DNA of 64,000 nt, taken from assembly GCA_043753895.1 (NCBI GenBank), contig JAYUWK010000133.1, positions 9,901 to 73,900 of the forward strand. The letters run 5' to 3'. This document shows positions 25,398 to 32,431 of the stretch, piece by piece. Position 1 is the first letter of the stretch, and each line of letters starts with the position of its first letter. The notes under the pieces are model-generated. The model did not search any database, had not been told where the DNA came from, and saw only the letters and a program-made list of their open reading frames with translations. The DNA comes from WLMZ01 sp043753895. Its GTDB lineage: Bacteria > Actinomycetota > Acidimicrobiia > Acidimicrobiales > Ilumatobacteraceae. The position numbers and the translations under genes are program-made.

Positions 25398-25921
25398 TGG
25401 CTACCACGCCACGAATGCCGTCTGCCTTCGATGAGGAGACGCCGAGTTATGGCGGCATGTTGTCGCACCAGCCCGAACTCGTCGGCGCGTACGGCGTGCT
25501 CTATTCCGAGTTCTGGAGTCGCGGTGTTGTCGATCAGCCCACCAAGGAAGTGATCCGGCTGCGCAATGCGCGCATCACCGACTGCGGGTATTGACGCAAT
25601 GTGCGCTTCGCGGTCGCGAGGCAGGAGGGACTCACCGAGGAACTCGCCAACATGGTCGACGACAACTTCGAATCGAGTGAGCTCGAGCCTCGACACAAAG
25701 CGGCAGTGGTGTTCGCTGATGCTTACCTCGGCACCAACGGACCTCCCACCGGCGACGCACGGTCGTTCATCTCGGCGCACTTCGACGGTGATGAGATCGC
25801 CGAGATGGGTATCGGCATGGCCCTCTTCCATGGCTTCAGCAAGCTCCTCATTGCCGTTGGTGCCGAGCCAGAGGAGATGGACGTCACGATCTTGCGCACG
25901 CCGGGTTCGCCGCGCCCCTGA
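25397..25921 (+). CDS. AhpD-like selenoprotein (CxxU), read through in-frame TGA
   Basis: 175 codons if the TGA at 25592-25594 is read as selenocysteine. The frame continues unbroken on both sides: residues before the TGA read EVIRLRNARITDCGY and those after read RNVRFAVARQEG. In cysteine homologues the same place is CxYCxNVRF, so the motif is C63-G-Y-U66. The rest, up to GIGMALFHGFSKLLIAVG, is a complete AhpD/CMD domain. A hairpin with a GGUC loop lies 10 nt after the TGA. CxxC AhpD proteins reduce peroxiredoxin-type peroxidases or hydroperoxides. A simple nonsense mutation of a Cys codon is the alternative. Coupled to the cyclase operon. Confidence 0.8.
25605..25622 (+). promoter_or_regulatory. 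putative bacterial SECIS hairpin, GGUC loop
   Basis: GCUUCGC (25605-25611) pairs with GCGAGGC (25616-25622) through seven pairs including one U-G, leaving the loop GGUC (25612-25615). The loop starts 17 nt after the TGA; in E. coli fdhF the GGUC loop starts about 18 nt after. It lies within the coding sequence, as bacterial SECIS elements do. Confidence 0.7.
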
Positions 25922-25933
25922 CCGGACCCACCG

Positions 25934-26434
25934 ATGAGCACCGCACAGCCCGGACCCTGTTATGCGACCGGCCTGATCGTCGGCCGATTCAATCCACCGC
26001 ACCTGGGTCATTCGTTCATGATCGAGTGGGCGGCACAACGCGCCGAGCGCCTCGTGGTGTTCGTGAATACGCGCGATGGCGAGTTGGTGCCCGGCGAGCT
26101 CCGCGCTGCATGGCTCGCCGATCTGCACTCGCACGTGACGGTGGTGGAGTTGCGTCATGACCTCGACAACGACTTTGCCGACGAGGAACTCTGGGCCAAG
26201 TGGATGGCGCTGTTCCGGTCGCGATGGCCGCACGAAATCGGGCCACATGCGGTGTTCAGTAGCGATCCCTACGTCAGCGAGCTCGCCGAGCGATTCGGCG
26301 CCGAACCCGTGGTGGTGGATGCGGATCGCACGGCTGTGCCCATCAGCGCGACCCAGATACGCGAAGCGCCAGCCGACCACCTCGATCGGCTGGCGCCTGC
26401 AGTACGAGAGTGGGTTGAGTCGAACCTGTGCTGA
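25934..26434 (+). CDS. nicotinamide-nucleotide adenylyltransferase-like protein (NadM/NadR type)
   Basis: 166 residues of the nucleotidyltransferase alpha/beta phosphodiesterase fold. GRFNPPHLGHSFMIEWA holds the HxGH catalytic motif (residues 17-26) and VPISATQIRE (about 134) the ISxTxxR motif. Family members join NMN and ATP to make NAD. Size and motifs resemble the archaeal NadM and NadR nucleotidyltransferase domain rather than NadD. It starts 12 bp after the AhpD-like selenoprotein and converges with the peroxiredoxin gene. Confidence 0.8.
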   Translation: MSTAQPGPCYATGLIVGRFNPPHLGHSFMIEWAAQRAERLVVFVNTRDGELVPGELRAAWLADLHSHVTVVELRHDLDNDFADEELWAKWMALFRSRWPHEIGPHAVFSSDPYVSELAERFGAEPVVVDADRTAVPISATQIREAPADHLDRLAPAVREWVESNLC

Positions 26435-26468
26435 GTGCCGTTGCGGGCATCGTTCAGCACCGTTGTGA

Positions 26469-27104
26469 TTACTTGCCGGGCTGGTGCAGCACGCGCAGGT
26501 AGGGCTTCACGGTAGTCCAGCCCTGCGGGAACAACTGCTTTGCCTCATCGTCGCTGACCGACCCGCCGATGATCACGTCGTCACCATCGGTCCAGTTGGC
26601 TGGCGTGGCGACTTTGTACTTGGCGGTGAGTTGCAGGCTGTCGATGACCCGCAGGATCTCTTCGAAGTTGCGACCGGTAGAGGCCGGGTAGGTGATCTGC
26701 AGCTTGACCTTCTTGTCCGGCCCGATGACGAACACGGAGCGAACCGTCATGGTGTCGCTGGCATTGGGGTGGATCATGTCGTACAGGTTGGCAACGGTCT
26801 TGTCGGTGTCGCCGATCATCGGAAAGTTCACGGGAGTGCCTTGAGTCTCGCCGATGTCGCTCTCCCACTTGAGGTGGCTCTCGACGGAATCGACCGACAG
26901 GCCGATGACCTTCACGTTGCGCTTATCGAACTCGGGCTTGATCTTGGCCACGTAGCCGAGCTCGGTGGTGCATACCGGCGTGAAGTCCTTGGGATGGCTG
27001 AACAGCACGCCCCAGCTGTCGCCGAGCCAGTCGTGGAAGTTGATGTCGCCCTGCGTGGTGGCGGCGTTGAAGTTGGGTGCGGTATCGCCAAGACGAACGG
27101 TCAT
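26469..27104 (-). CDS. 1-Cys peroxiredoxin (Prx6 type)
   Basis: 211 residues. The peroxidatic cysteine is in FTPVCTTELGYVAKI (about residue 45), and the Prx6-type C-terminal domain has DGDDVIIGGSVSDDEA and FPQGWTTVKPYLRVL. There is no resolving cysteine of the 2-Cys type. It reduces hydrogen peroxide and organic peroxides using an external thiol. The ATG at 27104 has AAGGAG upstream (27112-27118 region). The active-site codon is an ordinary Cys codon, unlike the nearby glutathione peroxidase. Confidence 0.93.
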   Translation of the reverse strand: MTVRLGDTAPNFNAATTQGDINFHDWLGDSWGVLFSHPKDFTPVCTTELGYVAKIKPEFDKRNVKVIGLSVDSVESHLKWESDIGETQGTPVNFPMIGDTDKTVANLYDMIHPNASDTMTVRSVFVIGPDKKVKLQITYPASTGRNFEEILRVIDSLQLTAKYKVATPANWTDGDDVIIGGSVSDDEAKQLFPQGWTTVKPYLRVLHQPGK

Positions 27105-27120
27105 GGTGGTTACTCCTTGT

Positions 27121-27152
27121 GAGATGGCATAGATGGGAGAGATGGCATAGAT
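27121..27152. repeat. 14-bp direct repeat upstream of the peroxiredoxin gene
   Basis: GAGATGGCATAGAT occurs exactly at 27121-27134 and 27139-27152, 16-49 bp upstream of the peroxiredoxin start. It could be a regulator site or slippage. Confidence 0.5.
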
Positions 27153-27298
27153 AGTTCTTGCTCGCACAGTATGCACCGATTCCCGATCAATCCACTCAAG
27201 AATTGGTCGGGCGGTGTTGACGCCGCGGATAGAGTGCTCTACGAGTCGGCTGACGATCGCGGGGAAGCGATCGTCCCTCGGGGCACTGGAGCAAGGCG

Positions 27299-28228
27299 AT
27301 GAGCATCAGACCGCACATCTACGAGATCTACATCAAAGCCACGCCGCAGCAGGTGTGGCAGGCGATCACCGATCCCGAATACACGAGCCGCTACTTCTAC
27401 GGCACCCGCCTCGAGACCGATGGCGGCGTCGGCGACGGCTACCGCTATGTGGGAGACGATGGCGCCCCGGCGATCGAGGGCCTGATCGAAGCCACCGAGG
27501 TCGCCAAGCGCCTCGTGATGACCTTCCGGTTCGTGTACGAAACAAGCCTGGCCGAAGAGCCGCCGAGCCGTGTGGAGTGGGTACTCACCCCGGCAGGCGA
27601 ACTCACTCGGGTCACGCTGCGTCACGGCGACCTGTTGAAGAGCCCGCGCACGTGGGAGCACGTGCGCATGGGCTGGGTGGCCATTGTCGATGGCCTCAAG
27701 ACGCTGCTCGAAACCGGCGAGAGCATGGGCGACATCGACGACCCCGAGGCAGCGAAACCTGCGGAGGATCCCGAAGGCGAGTGGCACCGTTCGCAGGGCG
27801 TCACGGCGAACAACGGCACGTGGGAGTGGCTGCGCAAGCCCGACGCCGAACGCACTGCCGACGACGAAGAGGCAATGACCCTGTCGGCGTACGCGGCCGC
27901 GTATCACTGGGCGCGTGCTGCACGACGCGTCCCCGAAAATGTGGCTCGTGCCGAATGGTTGATTTCACGGGTGTGGGCAGTGCGCGGCAACGGCGCGCTG
28001 GCGTTGCACCACGGCGATCGCTGCATGGCTGCGTGCTCAGCCGCGAACTTGGCCGACTTCGATCTGGCCTACGCGCACGAGGCTCGCGCCCGCGCGTTGG
28101 CATGCTTGGGTCGCACGGACGAAGCGGTTGCAGAACGCGCGCTCGCTGCTGCAGTGCCGATCGCCGACGCCGAGGACCGCCACATCGTCGTTGCCGACCT
28201 CGCCGCTGAGCTGTGGTTCGGAGTGTGA
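27299..28228 (+). CDS. SRPBCC (AHSA1-type) domain protein with helical C-terminal domain
   Basis: 309 residues. Residues 1-145 form a START/SRPBCC domain of the AHSA1 group (HIYEIYIKATPQQVWQAITDPEYT, then WEHVRMGWVAIVDGLKTLLE). A linker rich in Asp/Glu follows, then an all-helical region (about 195-305) with TPR-like alanine-rich helices. The fusion is unusual; the helical part may bind a partner. SD-like GGAG lies 12-9 nt upstream. It overlaps the next gene as GTGA. Confidence 0.75.
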   Translation: MSIRPHIYEIYIKATPQQVWQAITDPEYTSRYFYGTRLETDGGVGDGYRYVGDDGAPAIEGLIEATEVAKRLVMTFRFVYETSLAEEPPSRVEWVLTPAGELTRVTLRHGDLLKSPRTWEHVRMGWVAIVDGLKTLLETGESMGDIDDPEAAKPAEDPEGEWHRSQGVTANNGTWEWLRKPDAERTADDEEAMTLSAYAAAYHWARAARRVPENVARAEWLISRVWAVRGNGALALHHGDRCMAACSAANLADFDLAYAHEARARALACLGRTDEAVAERALAAAVPIADAEDRHIVVADLAAELWFGV

Positions 28229-28743
28229 ACCGGCCGATCACGATCGTTGGTATCTGTGGCAGCCTGCAGGCCGGTTCGTCGAACCTCGCACTGTTGCACG
28301 ACGCCGCAGCGCTGATGCCGATCCATGTCGACTTCACCTTCTTCGAGGGCCTCGGTGACATTCCTCACTTCAATCCCGATCACGAGGCCACTGGCGCGCC
28401 GGGTCAGGTGATCCAGCTTCGGGAAATGTTGCAAGCCGCTGACGGAGTGATCATCGCCTCGCCGGAGTACGGCTTCTCGTTGCCGGGTTCGTTGAAGAAC
28501 GCCATTGACTGGATCATCGGCACGGGCGAGCTGGCGGGCATGCCGGTTGCGGTCACGGCCTCAGTTGCCAGTGCCGGGCGCGGCCGACGCGGGCTGCAGG
28601 CGTTGCTCGTGCCCCTCGGTGCGGTGGGCGCCGTGGTGGTGGGGGGCGAGACGATCGTGCGCGGACCGGCCGCAGCCGATGCACTTGGCCGGCTCGTGGC
28701 AGCGCTCATCGCAGCGGTCGATGAACGGGCATTGGTCGAGTGA
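28225..28743 (+). CDS. NADPH-dependent FMN reductase-like protein
   Basis: 172 residues of the flavodoxin-like NADPH-FMN reductase family. The FMN phosphate loop is GICGSLQAGSSNLALL, and ASPEYGFSLPGSLKNAIDW (about residue 80) is the family signature binding flavin and NADPH. GTG at 28225 overlaps the previous stop, showing coupling. It could supply reduced flavin or act as a quinone or chromate reductase. Confidence 0.88.
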   Translation: MNRPITIVGICGSLQAGSSNLALLHDAAALMPIHVDFTFFEGLGDIPHFNPDHEATGAPGQVIQLREMLQAADGVIIASPEYGFSLPGSLKNAIDWIIGTGELAGMPVAVTASVASAGRGRRGLQALLVPLGAVGAVVVGGETIVRGPAAADALGRLVAALIAAVDERALVE

Positions 28744-28777
28744 ATCGCTGACCGAGTCAGCCCTTGACGTCGTGTCC

Positions 28778-28783
28778 TAGAGT
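28778..28783 (+). promoter_or_regulatory. putative -10 element of a leaderless transcript (TAGAGT)
   Basis: TAGAGT ends 6 nt before the ATG at 28790; no Shine-Dalgarno sequence is present. Confidence 0.35.
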
Positions 28784-28789
28784 CTGCCC

Positions 28790-29128
28790 ATGAGCGTTGT
28801 GGTCACCCTTGCCGATCTTCCCGTCGCGATCGATGTGCAGATCGGATGGTGTTATCTCCTCACCGTGTCCGACGACGCCGAGGCCCGCGTCGTTGCCATC
28901 GCCCCGGTCTGGGATCATACGGGTACCTACCTCCACGCAGAGGTGGGGCGACGTACGGCCGCCAACGTGGCCTTGCATCCGAAGGTCTCACTCGTGTGGC
29001 CGCCGGCCGCAGCCGATGGATACAGCCTCATCGCCGATGGCGTCGCTGCCGTCGATGGCACCATTGTTCGGTTCGAGCCGATGAGTGCGGTACTCCACCG
29101 CCCAGCGGTGCAGGCACCACAGTCGTGA
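28790..29128 (+). CDS. small PPOX-like flavin-barrel protein
   Basis: 112 residues. The order of strands (WCYLLTVSDDAEARVVAIAPVW, LHAEVGRRTAANVALHPKVSLVWPP, YSLIADGVAAVDG) follows the pyridoxamine-phosphate-oxidase-like split barrel. It is at the short end of the family and lacks strong signatures. The next gene overlaps its stop as GTGA. Confidence 0.6.
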   Translation: MSVVVTLADLPVAIDVQIGWCYLLTVSDDAEARVVAIAPVWDHTGTYLHAEVGRRTAANVALHPKVSLVWPPAAADGYSLIADGVAAVDGTIVRFEPMSAVLHRPAVQAPQS

Positions 29129-29775
29129 ACGACGAACAACTCTCGGCCGCCCTGGCCGACGAGCGTCTCGCCTTGGCCGACCTGCTCGAATCGCTGTCGT
29201 CCGAGCAACTGCGAGTCTGGTCGTTGTGCGCCGATTGGCGTGTACACGACCTTGCCGCCCATCTCACGGCGCTGTTCAACGTCTCGATGCCATCGTTGCT
29301 GATGCGGGTCGTGAGAAATGGATTCTCTGTCACCAAGTCGTCGAAACAGATCACTGCCGAGTTGGCCGCGCGGCCCATCGCCGAGATCGCTCAGCAGCTA
29401 CGCGACAACGCGTCGAATCGGAAGCACCCTCCCACGCTGGCAATGGCGCCGCTGGCCGAAGTCATCGTGCACGGCGAGGACATCCGCCGTCCGCTCGGCA
29501 TCACGCGCGAGATCCCCTTCGAGCGTGTCTCGGCAGTAATGGATTTCATCACGGGAGGCCGCGCAATCGGCTTCCTGCCGGCATCACGAATTCGCGGACT
29601 GCGGTTCACTGCCACCGATGGCGACGGTATTTGGGGCAGCGGTCAGATCGTGCATGGCCCTGCGCTGAGCCTGCTGATGGGCGCGATGGGTCGACGGGTT
29701 GCGTTCGCCGACCTGGGCGGCTCGGTCGAGGTGTTGTCCACTCGGCTGCAGGGCAAAGTGAAGCGCATCGAGTAG
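29125..29775 (+). CDS. mycothiol-dependent maleylpyruvate isomerase-type / DinB-fold protein
   Basis: 216 residues. The N-terminal four-helix bundle begins LADERLALADLLESLS and carries VWSLCADWRVHDLAAHLT, the TIGR03083-type signature with a conserved histidine for metal. LAEVIVHGEDIRRPLG (about 110) supplies further metal ligands. Relatives use mycothiol as cofactor or substrate. The GTG start overlaps the preceding stop. Substrate unknown. Confidence 0.8.
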   Translation: MNDEQLSAALADERLALADLLESLSSEQLRVWSLCADWRVHDLAAHLTALFNVSMPSLLMRVVRNGFSVTKSSKQITAELAARPIAEIAQQLRDNASNRKHPPTLAMAPLAEVIVHGEDIRRPLGITREIPFERVSAVMDFITGGRAIGFLPASRIRGLRFTATDGDGIWGSGQIVHGPALSLLMGAMGRRVAFADLGGSVEVLSTRLQGKVKRIE

Positions 29776-29805
29776 TCAGCGCAACCGCACCACCGCGAGG
29801 TCAGC

Positions 29806-30285
29806 TCAGAGGTACTGCTCCAATTGGGAGGCAATTTCGTCCGGGGTGACCATGGGGCTGAACCGGGCCACTACGGCACCTGAGCGATCGATCAGGAACT
29901 TCTCGAAGTTCCATGTGATGCTGTTCGTTTCAGCCACTCCGGGCTGTTCGGTCCGGAGCCATTGATAGAGCTCGCAGGCACCGTCGCCATTCACCTCGAT
30001 CTTGGAAAAGATCGGGAAATTGGCGTCGTATTTCGATGTGGCGAACTCGAGGATCTCTGCGTCGGTTCCGGGCTCTTGTGCGCCGAATTGATTACACGGG
30101 AACGCAAGCACCGTGAAGCCGCGAGCGGCGAAGTCCTGCTGGAGCGTACGCAGACCTGCGTACTGAGGCGTGAGGCCTCAAGCGCTCGCAACGTTGACGA
30201 TGAGAACCACCTGATCGCGGAACCGGTCGAGTGCAACCGGATCACCACCGATCGAGGTCATGGCGAGGTCATACAGATGTGACAT
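29806..30285 (-). CDS. glutathione peroxidase-family selenoprotein, read through in-frame TGA
   Basis: 159 residues if the TGA at 30178-30180 is read as selenocysteine (U36). Residues before it read QVVLIVNVASA and after it GLTPQYAGLRTLQQDF, so the TGA takes the place of the catalytic Cys/Sec in the universal NVAS-x-C/U-GLTPQY motif. The other catalytic residues are present: Gln in FPCNQFG and Trp-Asn in ITWNFEKFLID. Length is normal for bacterial GPx. A perfect 7-bp hairpin with loop GGUC follows the TGA. It reduces hydroperoxides with a thiol donor, here perhaps thioredoxin or mycothiol-linked. Last gene of a minus-strand run after the GNAT gene. Confidence 0.9.
30146..30163 (-). promoter_or_regulatory. 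putative bacterial SECIS hairpin, GGUC loop
   Basis: On the minus strand GUACGCA pairs perfectly with UGCGUAC around the loop GGUC. The hairpin begins 14 nt after the TGA and its loop 21 nt after. The inner part of the stem and loop (GCA, GGUC, UGC) is identical to the apical part of the E. coli fdhF SECIS as I remember it. Confidence 0.8.
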
Positions 30286-30292
30286 GGGCACC

Positions 30293-30298
30293 AAGGTA
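30293..30298 (-). promoter_or_regulatory. putative -10 element of a leaderless transcript (TACCTT)
   Basis: On the minus strand TACCTT ends 7 nt before the ATG at 30285 of the glutathione peroxidase gene; no Shine-Dalgarno sequence is present. Confidence 0.35.
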
Positions 30299-30310
30299 GT
30301 ACGTGTGGCC

Positions 30311-31279
30311 TCAGCGTGTCGGCCCGATCGCACATTCGAACGTGATCGAACGGCTATGGGGGACGAACCCGATCGCGCCGTACAGCCGGTGAGCGCCCGT
30401 CGGGCTGTCGCTGTCGACGTCGAGCGCAGCGTGAGTGAGGCCGATCTCGCGATACCGGTGCAACGCGGTGAGGATGAGCGCACTCGCGATACCCCTCCCG
30501 CGCCACTCATCGAGTGTGCCGACTTTGTCGATGTATCCCTGGGCGTACCCGAGCACGGCGTCGTCGGCTTCGTAGCGGTAGCTGAGCAGCATCGCGACGA
30601 TCGTGTTGTTGCAGTCCACCGCAACGAACGACAGATCGGTGCGCGCGCCGAAGCCCTCGGTGGTCTGTCGCCAGACCTCGTCGCTTGCCGGCGTGGAACC
30701 CCAATGGCTTGCAAACGATGCATTCTTCACGTCCTTGATCTCACTCGAGCGCTCTGTGGGCCAGGCAATGATGCTGATATCAGCAATGTTCGGAATGGGG
30801 CCGATCTCTGCGAGAGCGATCACGAGTTCGTCGAAGTATCGGACCGGGCTGAGGCCGCACCTCGCCATCAGTCGGTGTGCATCAGCGACCCCCTCAAGCG
30901 CTTGGGTGCGGATGAACTTGGGCAGTGTGTTGGTGCCAGAGTTCAACATGGCGTCTGCTCGAGCCATGCCCCATGCCATCAGCTCGCGCCCAATGTTGCG
31001 ACCGCGGTACTTGGGGTGCACCGTGCCGAACACATAGCAACGTTCCTGGACGACCTCCGACGGCAGGTACTGAGCCCATGCGGCACCGACCAGCGTGGCG
31101 TTCACGAATGCGCCACGCGTGTCGGTGGCGGGGTCCAGCGCGGGCGGGCTGAGCTCCTCACGAACTTCGTCGACATCCATCACCATCTGCAGGCCGTCGA
31201 AGTCGTTGCCAGTGTTGATCAGCGCACAGACGGCCTGCATGTCGTCGGGCTCGAGTGGGCGGAACAGGGTGTTGTCCAT
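30311..31279 (-). CDS. tandem GNAT acetyltransferase (MshD-like architecture)
   Basis: 322 residues with two GNAT folds. The N-terminal one has VHPKYRGRNIGRELMAWG (about 88-105) and the C-terminal one DEWRGRGIASALILTALHRY (about 260-280), both acetyl-CoA-binding Q/RxxGxG/A loops, then ALDVDSDSPTGAHRLYGAIGF. Two GNAT units in about 320 residues is the layout of mycothiol synthase MshD, but key identity to MshD is not obvious, so the substrate stays open. It starts 3 bp after the acyltransferase stop. Confidence 0.78.
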   Translation of the reverse strand: MDNTLFRPLEPDDMQAVCALINTGNDFDGLQMVMDVDEVREELSPPALDPATDTRGAFVNATLVGAAWAQYLPSEVVQERCYVFGTVHPKYRGRNIGRELMAWGMARADAMLNSGTNTLPKFIRTQALEGVADAHRLMARCGLSPVRYFDELVIALAEIGPIPNIADISIIAWPTERSSEIKDVKNASFASHWGSTPASDEVWRQTTEGFGARTDLSFVAVDCNNTIVAMLLSYRYEADDAVLGYAQGYIDKVGTLDEWRGRGIASALILTALHRYREIGLTHAALDVDSDSPTGAHRLYGAIGFVPHSRSITFECAIGPTR

Positions 31280-31282
31280 GCG

Positions 31283-32431
31283 TCAGGCTGGCACTGTGTT
31301 GCGTGACCATCTGGCGATGCTGGCGCGCACGCCTCGTCGAAACGGGTCCTCGACCAATCGGTAGGAGACCACTGTCGCGGCTGCTGTCAATGTCAGCTGC
31401 GCTGCGGTCAGCCACCACCTGTCGAGCCCGCTGCTCTCACGCGTGACGAGCGCAATAATCGGCCAGTGCCACAAGTACAGGCTGTAACACCGCGTGCCGA
31501 GCCAGCGCAGCGGTGCCCAAGCGAGCACGCCTGCGGCCCCGCCGCCGCGAACTGCCGCAGCGACGATAGCCGTCGTTGCAAGCCCGGTCGCGAACATTCC
31601 GCCGTCTGCGATGAAGCGCGAAGCCTCGTCATCAAGCGTGAGCGACAGCACTGCGATGGCCCCCAGACTCGTCGCGGCAATGAAGTTGAGCACCGAGCGC
31701 GCCCATTCGCTCGACCACAGAGCCGGTCGCGCGGCGAGGAGGATGGCAAGCGCGCTGCCGGCGAGCAGCTCGGCCCCGCGGACCCCGGTGTTGTAGTAGA
31801 CGTCGGTGGTGCTGCCCCAATCGAGGCGTGTGATTGCCAGCCCATAGATTGCGCCGAGACCGGCCAGCCCGCACGCGACCATCCCGACAGTTCGAAGGGG
31901 GCGGCGCGCAAATCTGAGCGTGACCACGGTGATGATCGGCCACAACACGTAAAACTGCTCCTCGACAGAAAGGCTCCACAAATGCTGGAAGGGTGACACT
32001 CTTCCGGAGAACTCAGACCAGTAGTCGACGGAGTGGGCGAGTTGCCACCAGTTATTCGAGTAGAGCAACGACGACATGACGGCGCCGCGATCAGACGCTT
32101 CCCAGGTGCCGCCGGCGACCAAGAGTGCTACCACGACGAGCAACATCACGTAGTGCGCTGGCAAGAGGCGCCGGCCGCGCCGCACCCAGAACCGACCCAG
32201 ACCGACCCGCCCGCCGGTACTGATCCGTTCGTTGAGGATCAGTCGGGTCATCAAGAAGCCCGAAAGCGGGAAGAACACACTCATACCCACCCAGCCGCCC
32301 GGCATCTGATGCGGGCGCAGGTGAAGCCACACCACCAACGCGACGGCGATGCCGCGGATGCCATCGAGGGCCGGTACTTGAGCGCTGCGCGGCGGGGTAT
32401 ACATCGTCGTCGCGGCTGCTGTTTGGCTCAC
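31283..32431 (-). CDS. acyltransferase 3 family membrane protein (OafA/YrhL-like)
   Basis: 382 residues with about ten membrane helices. VPALDGIRGIAVALVVWLHL near the N-terminus holds the essential histidine of the family, with VFFPLSGFLMTRLIL and SLSVEEQFYVLWPI further on. These enzymes O-acylate exported polysaccharides or other surface molecules. The GTG at 32431 overlaps the stop of the upstream gene as GTGA. In most relatives a C-terminal SGNH domain is attached; here a SGNH domain is on the neighbouring protein instead. Confidence 0.88.
   Translation of the reverse strand: MSQTAAATTMYTPPRSAQVPALDGIRGIAVALVVWLHLRPHQMPGGWVGMSVFFPLSGFLMTRLILNERISTGGRVGLGRFWVRRGRRLLPAHYVMLLVVVALLVAGGTWEASDRGAVMSSLLYSNNWWQLAHSVDYWSEFSGRVSPFQHLWSLSVEEQFYVLWPIITVVTLRFARRPLRTVGMVACGLAGLGAIYGLAITRLDWGSTTDVYYNTGVRGAELLAGSALAILLAARPALWSSEWARSVLNFIAATSLGAIAVLSLTLDDEASRFIADGGMFATGLATTAIVAAAVRGGGAAGVLAWAPLRWLGTRCYSLYLWHWPIIALVTRESSGLDRWWLTAAQLTLTAAATVVSYRLVEDPFRRGVRASIARWSRNTVPA

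Noticed and set aside
30164..30180. Additional hairpin formed by TGAGGC and GCCTCA around the GPx TGA
   Set aside because: Six perfect pairs exist, but a stem containing the TGA itself is not required by bacterial SECIS models; kept only as a curiosity.
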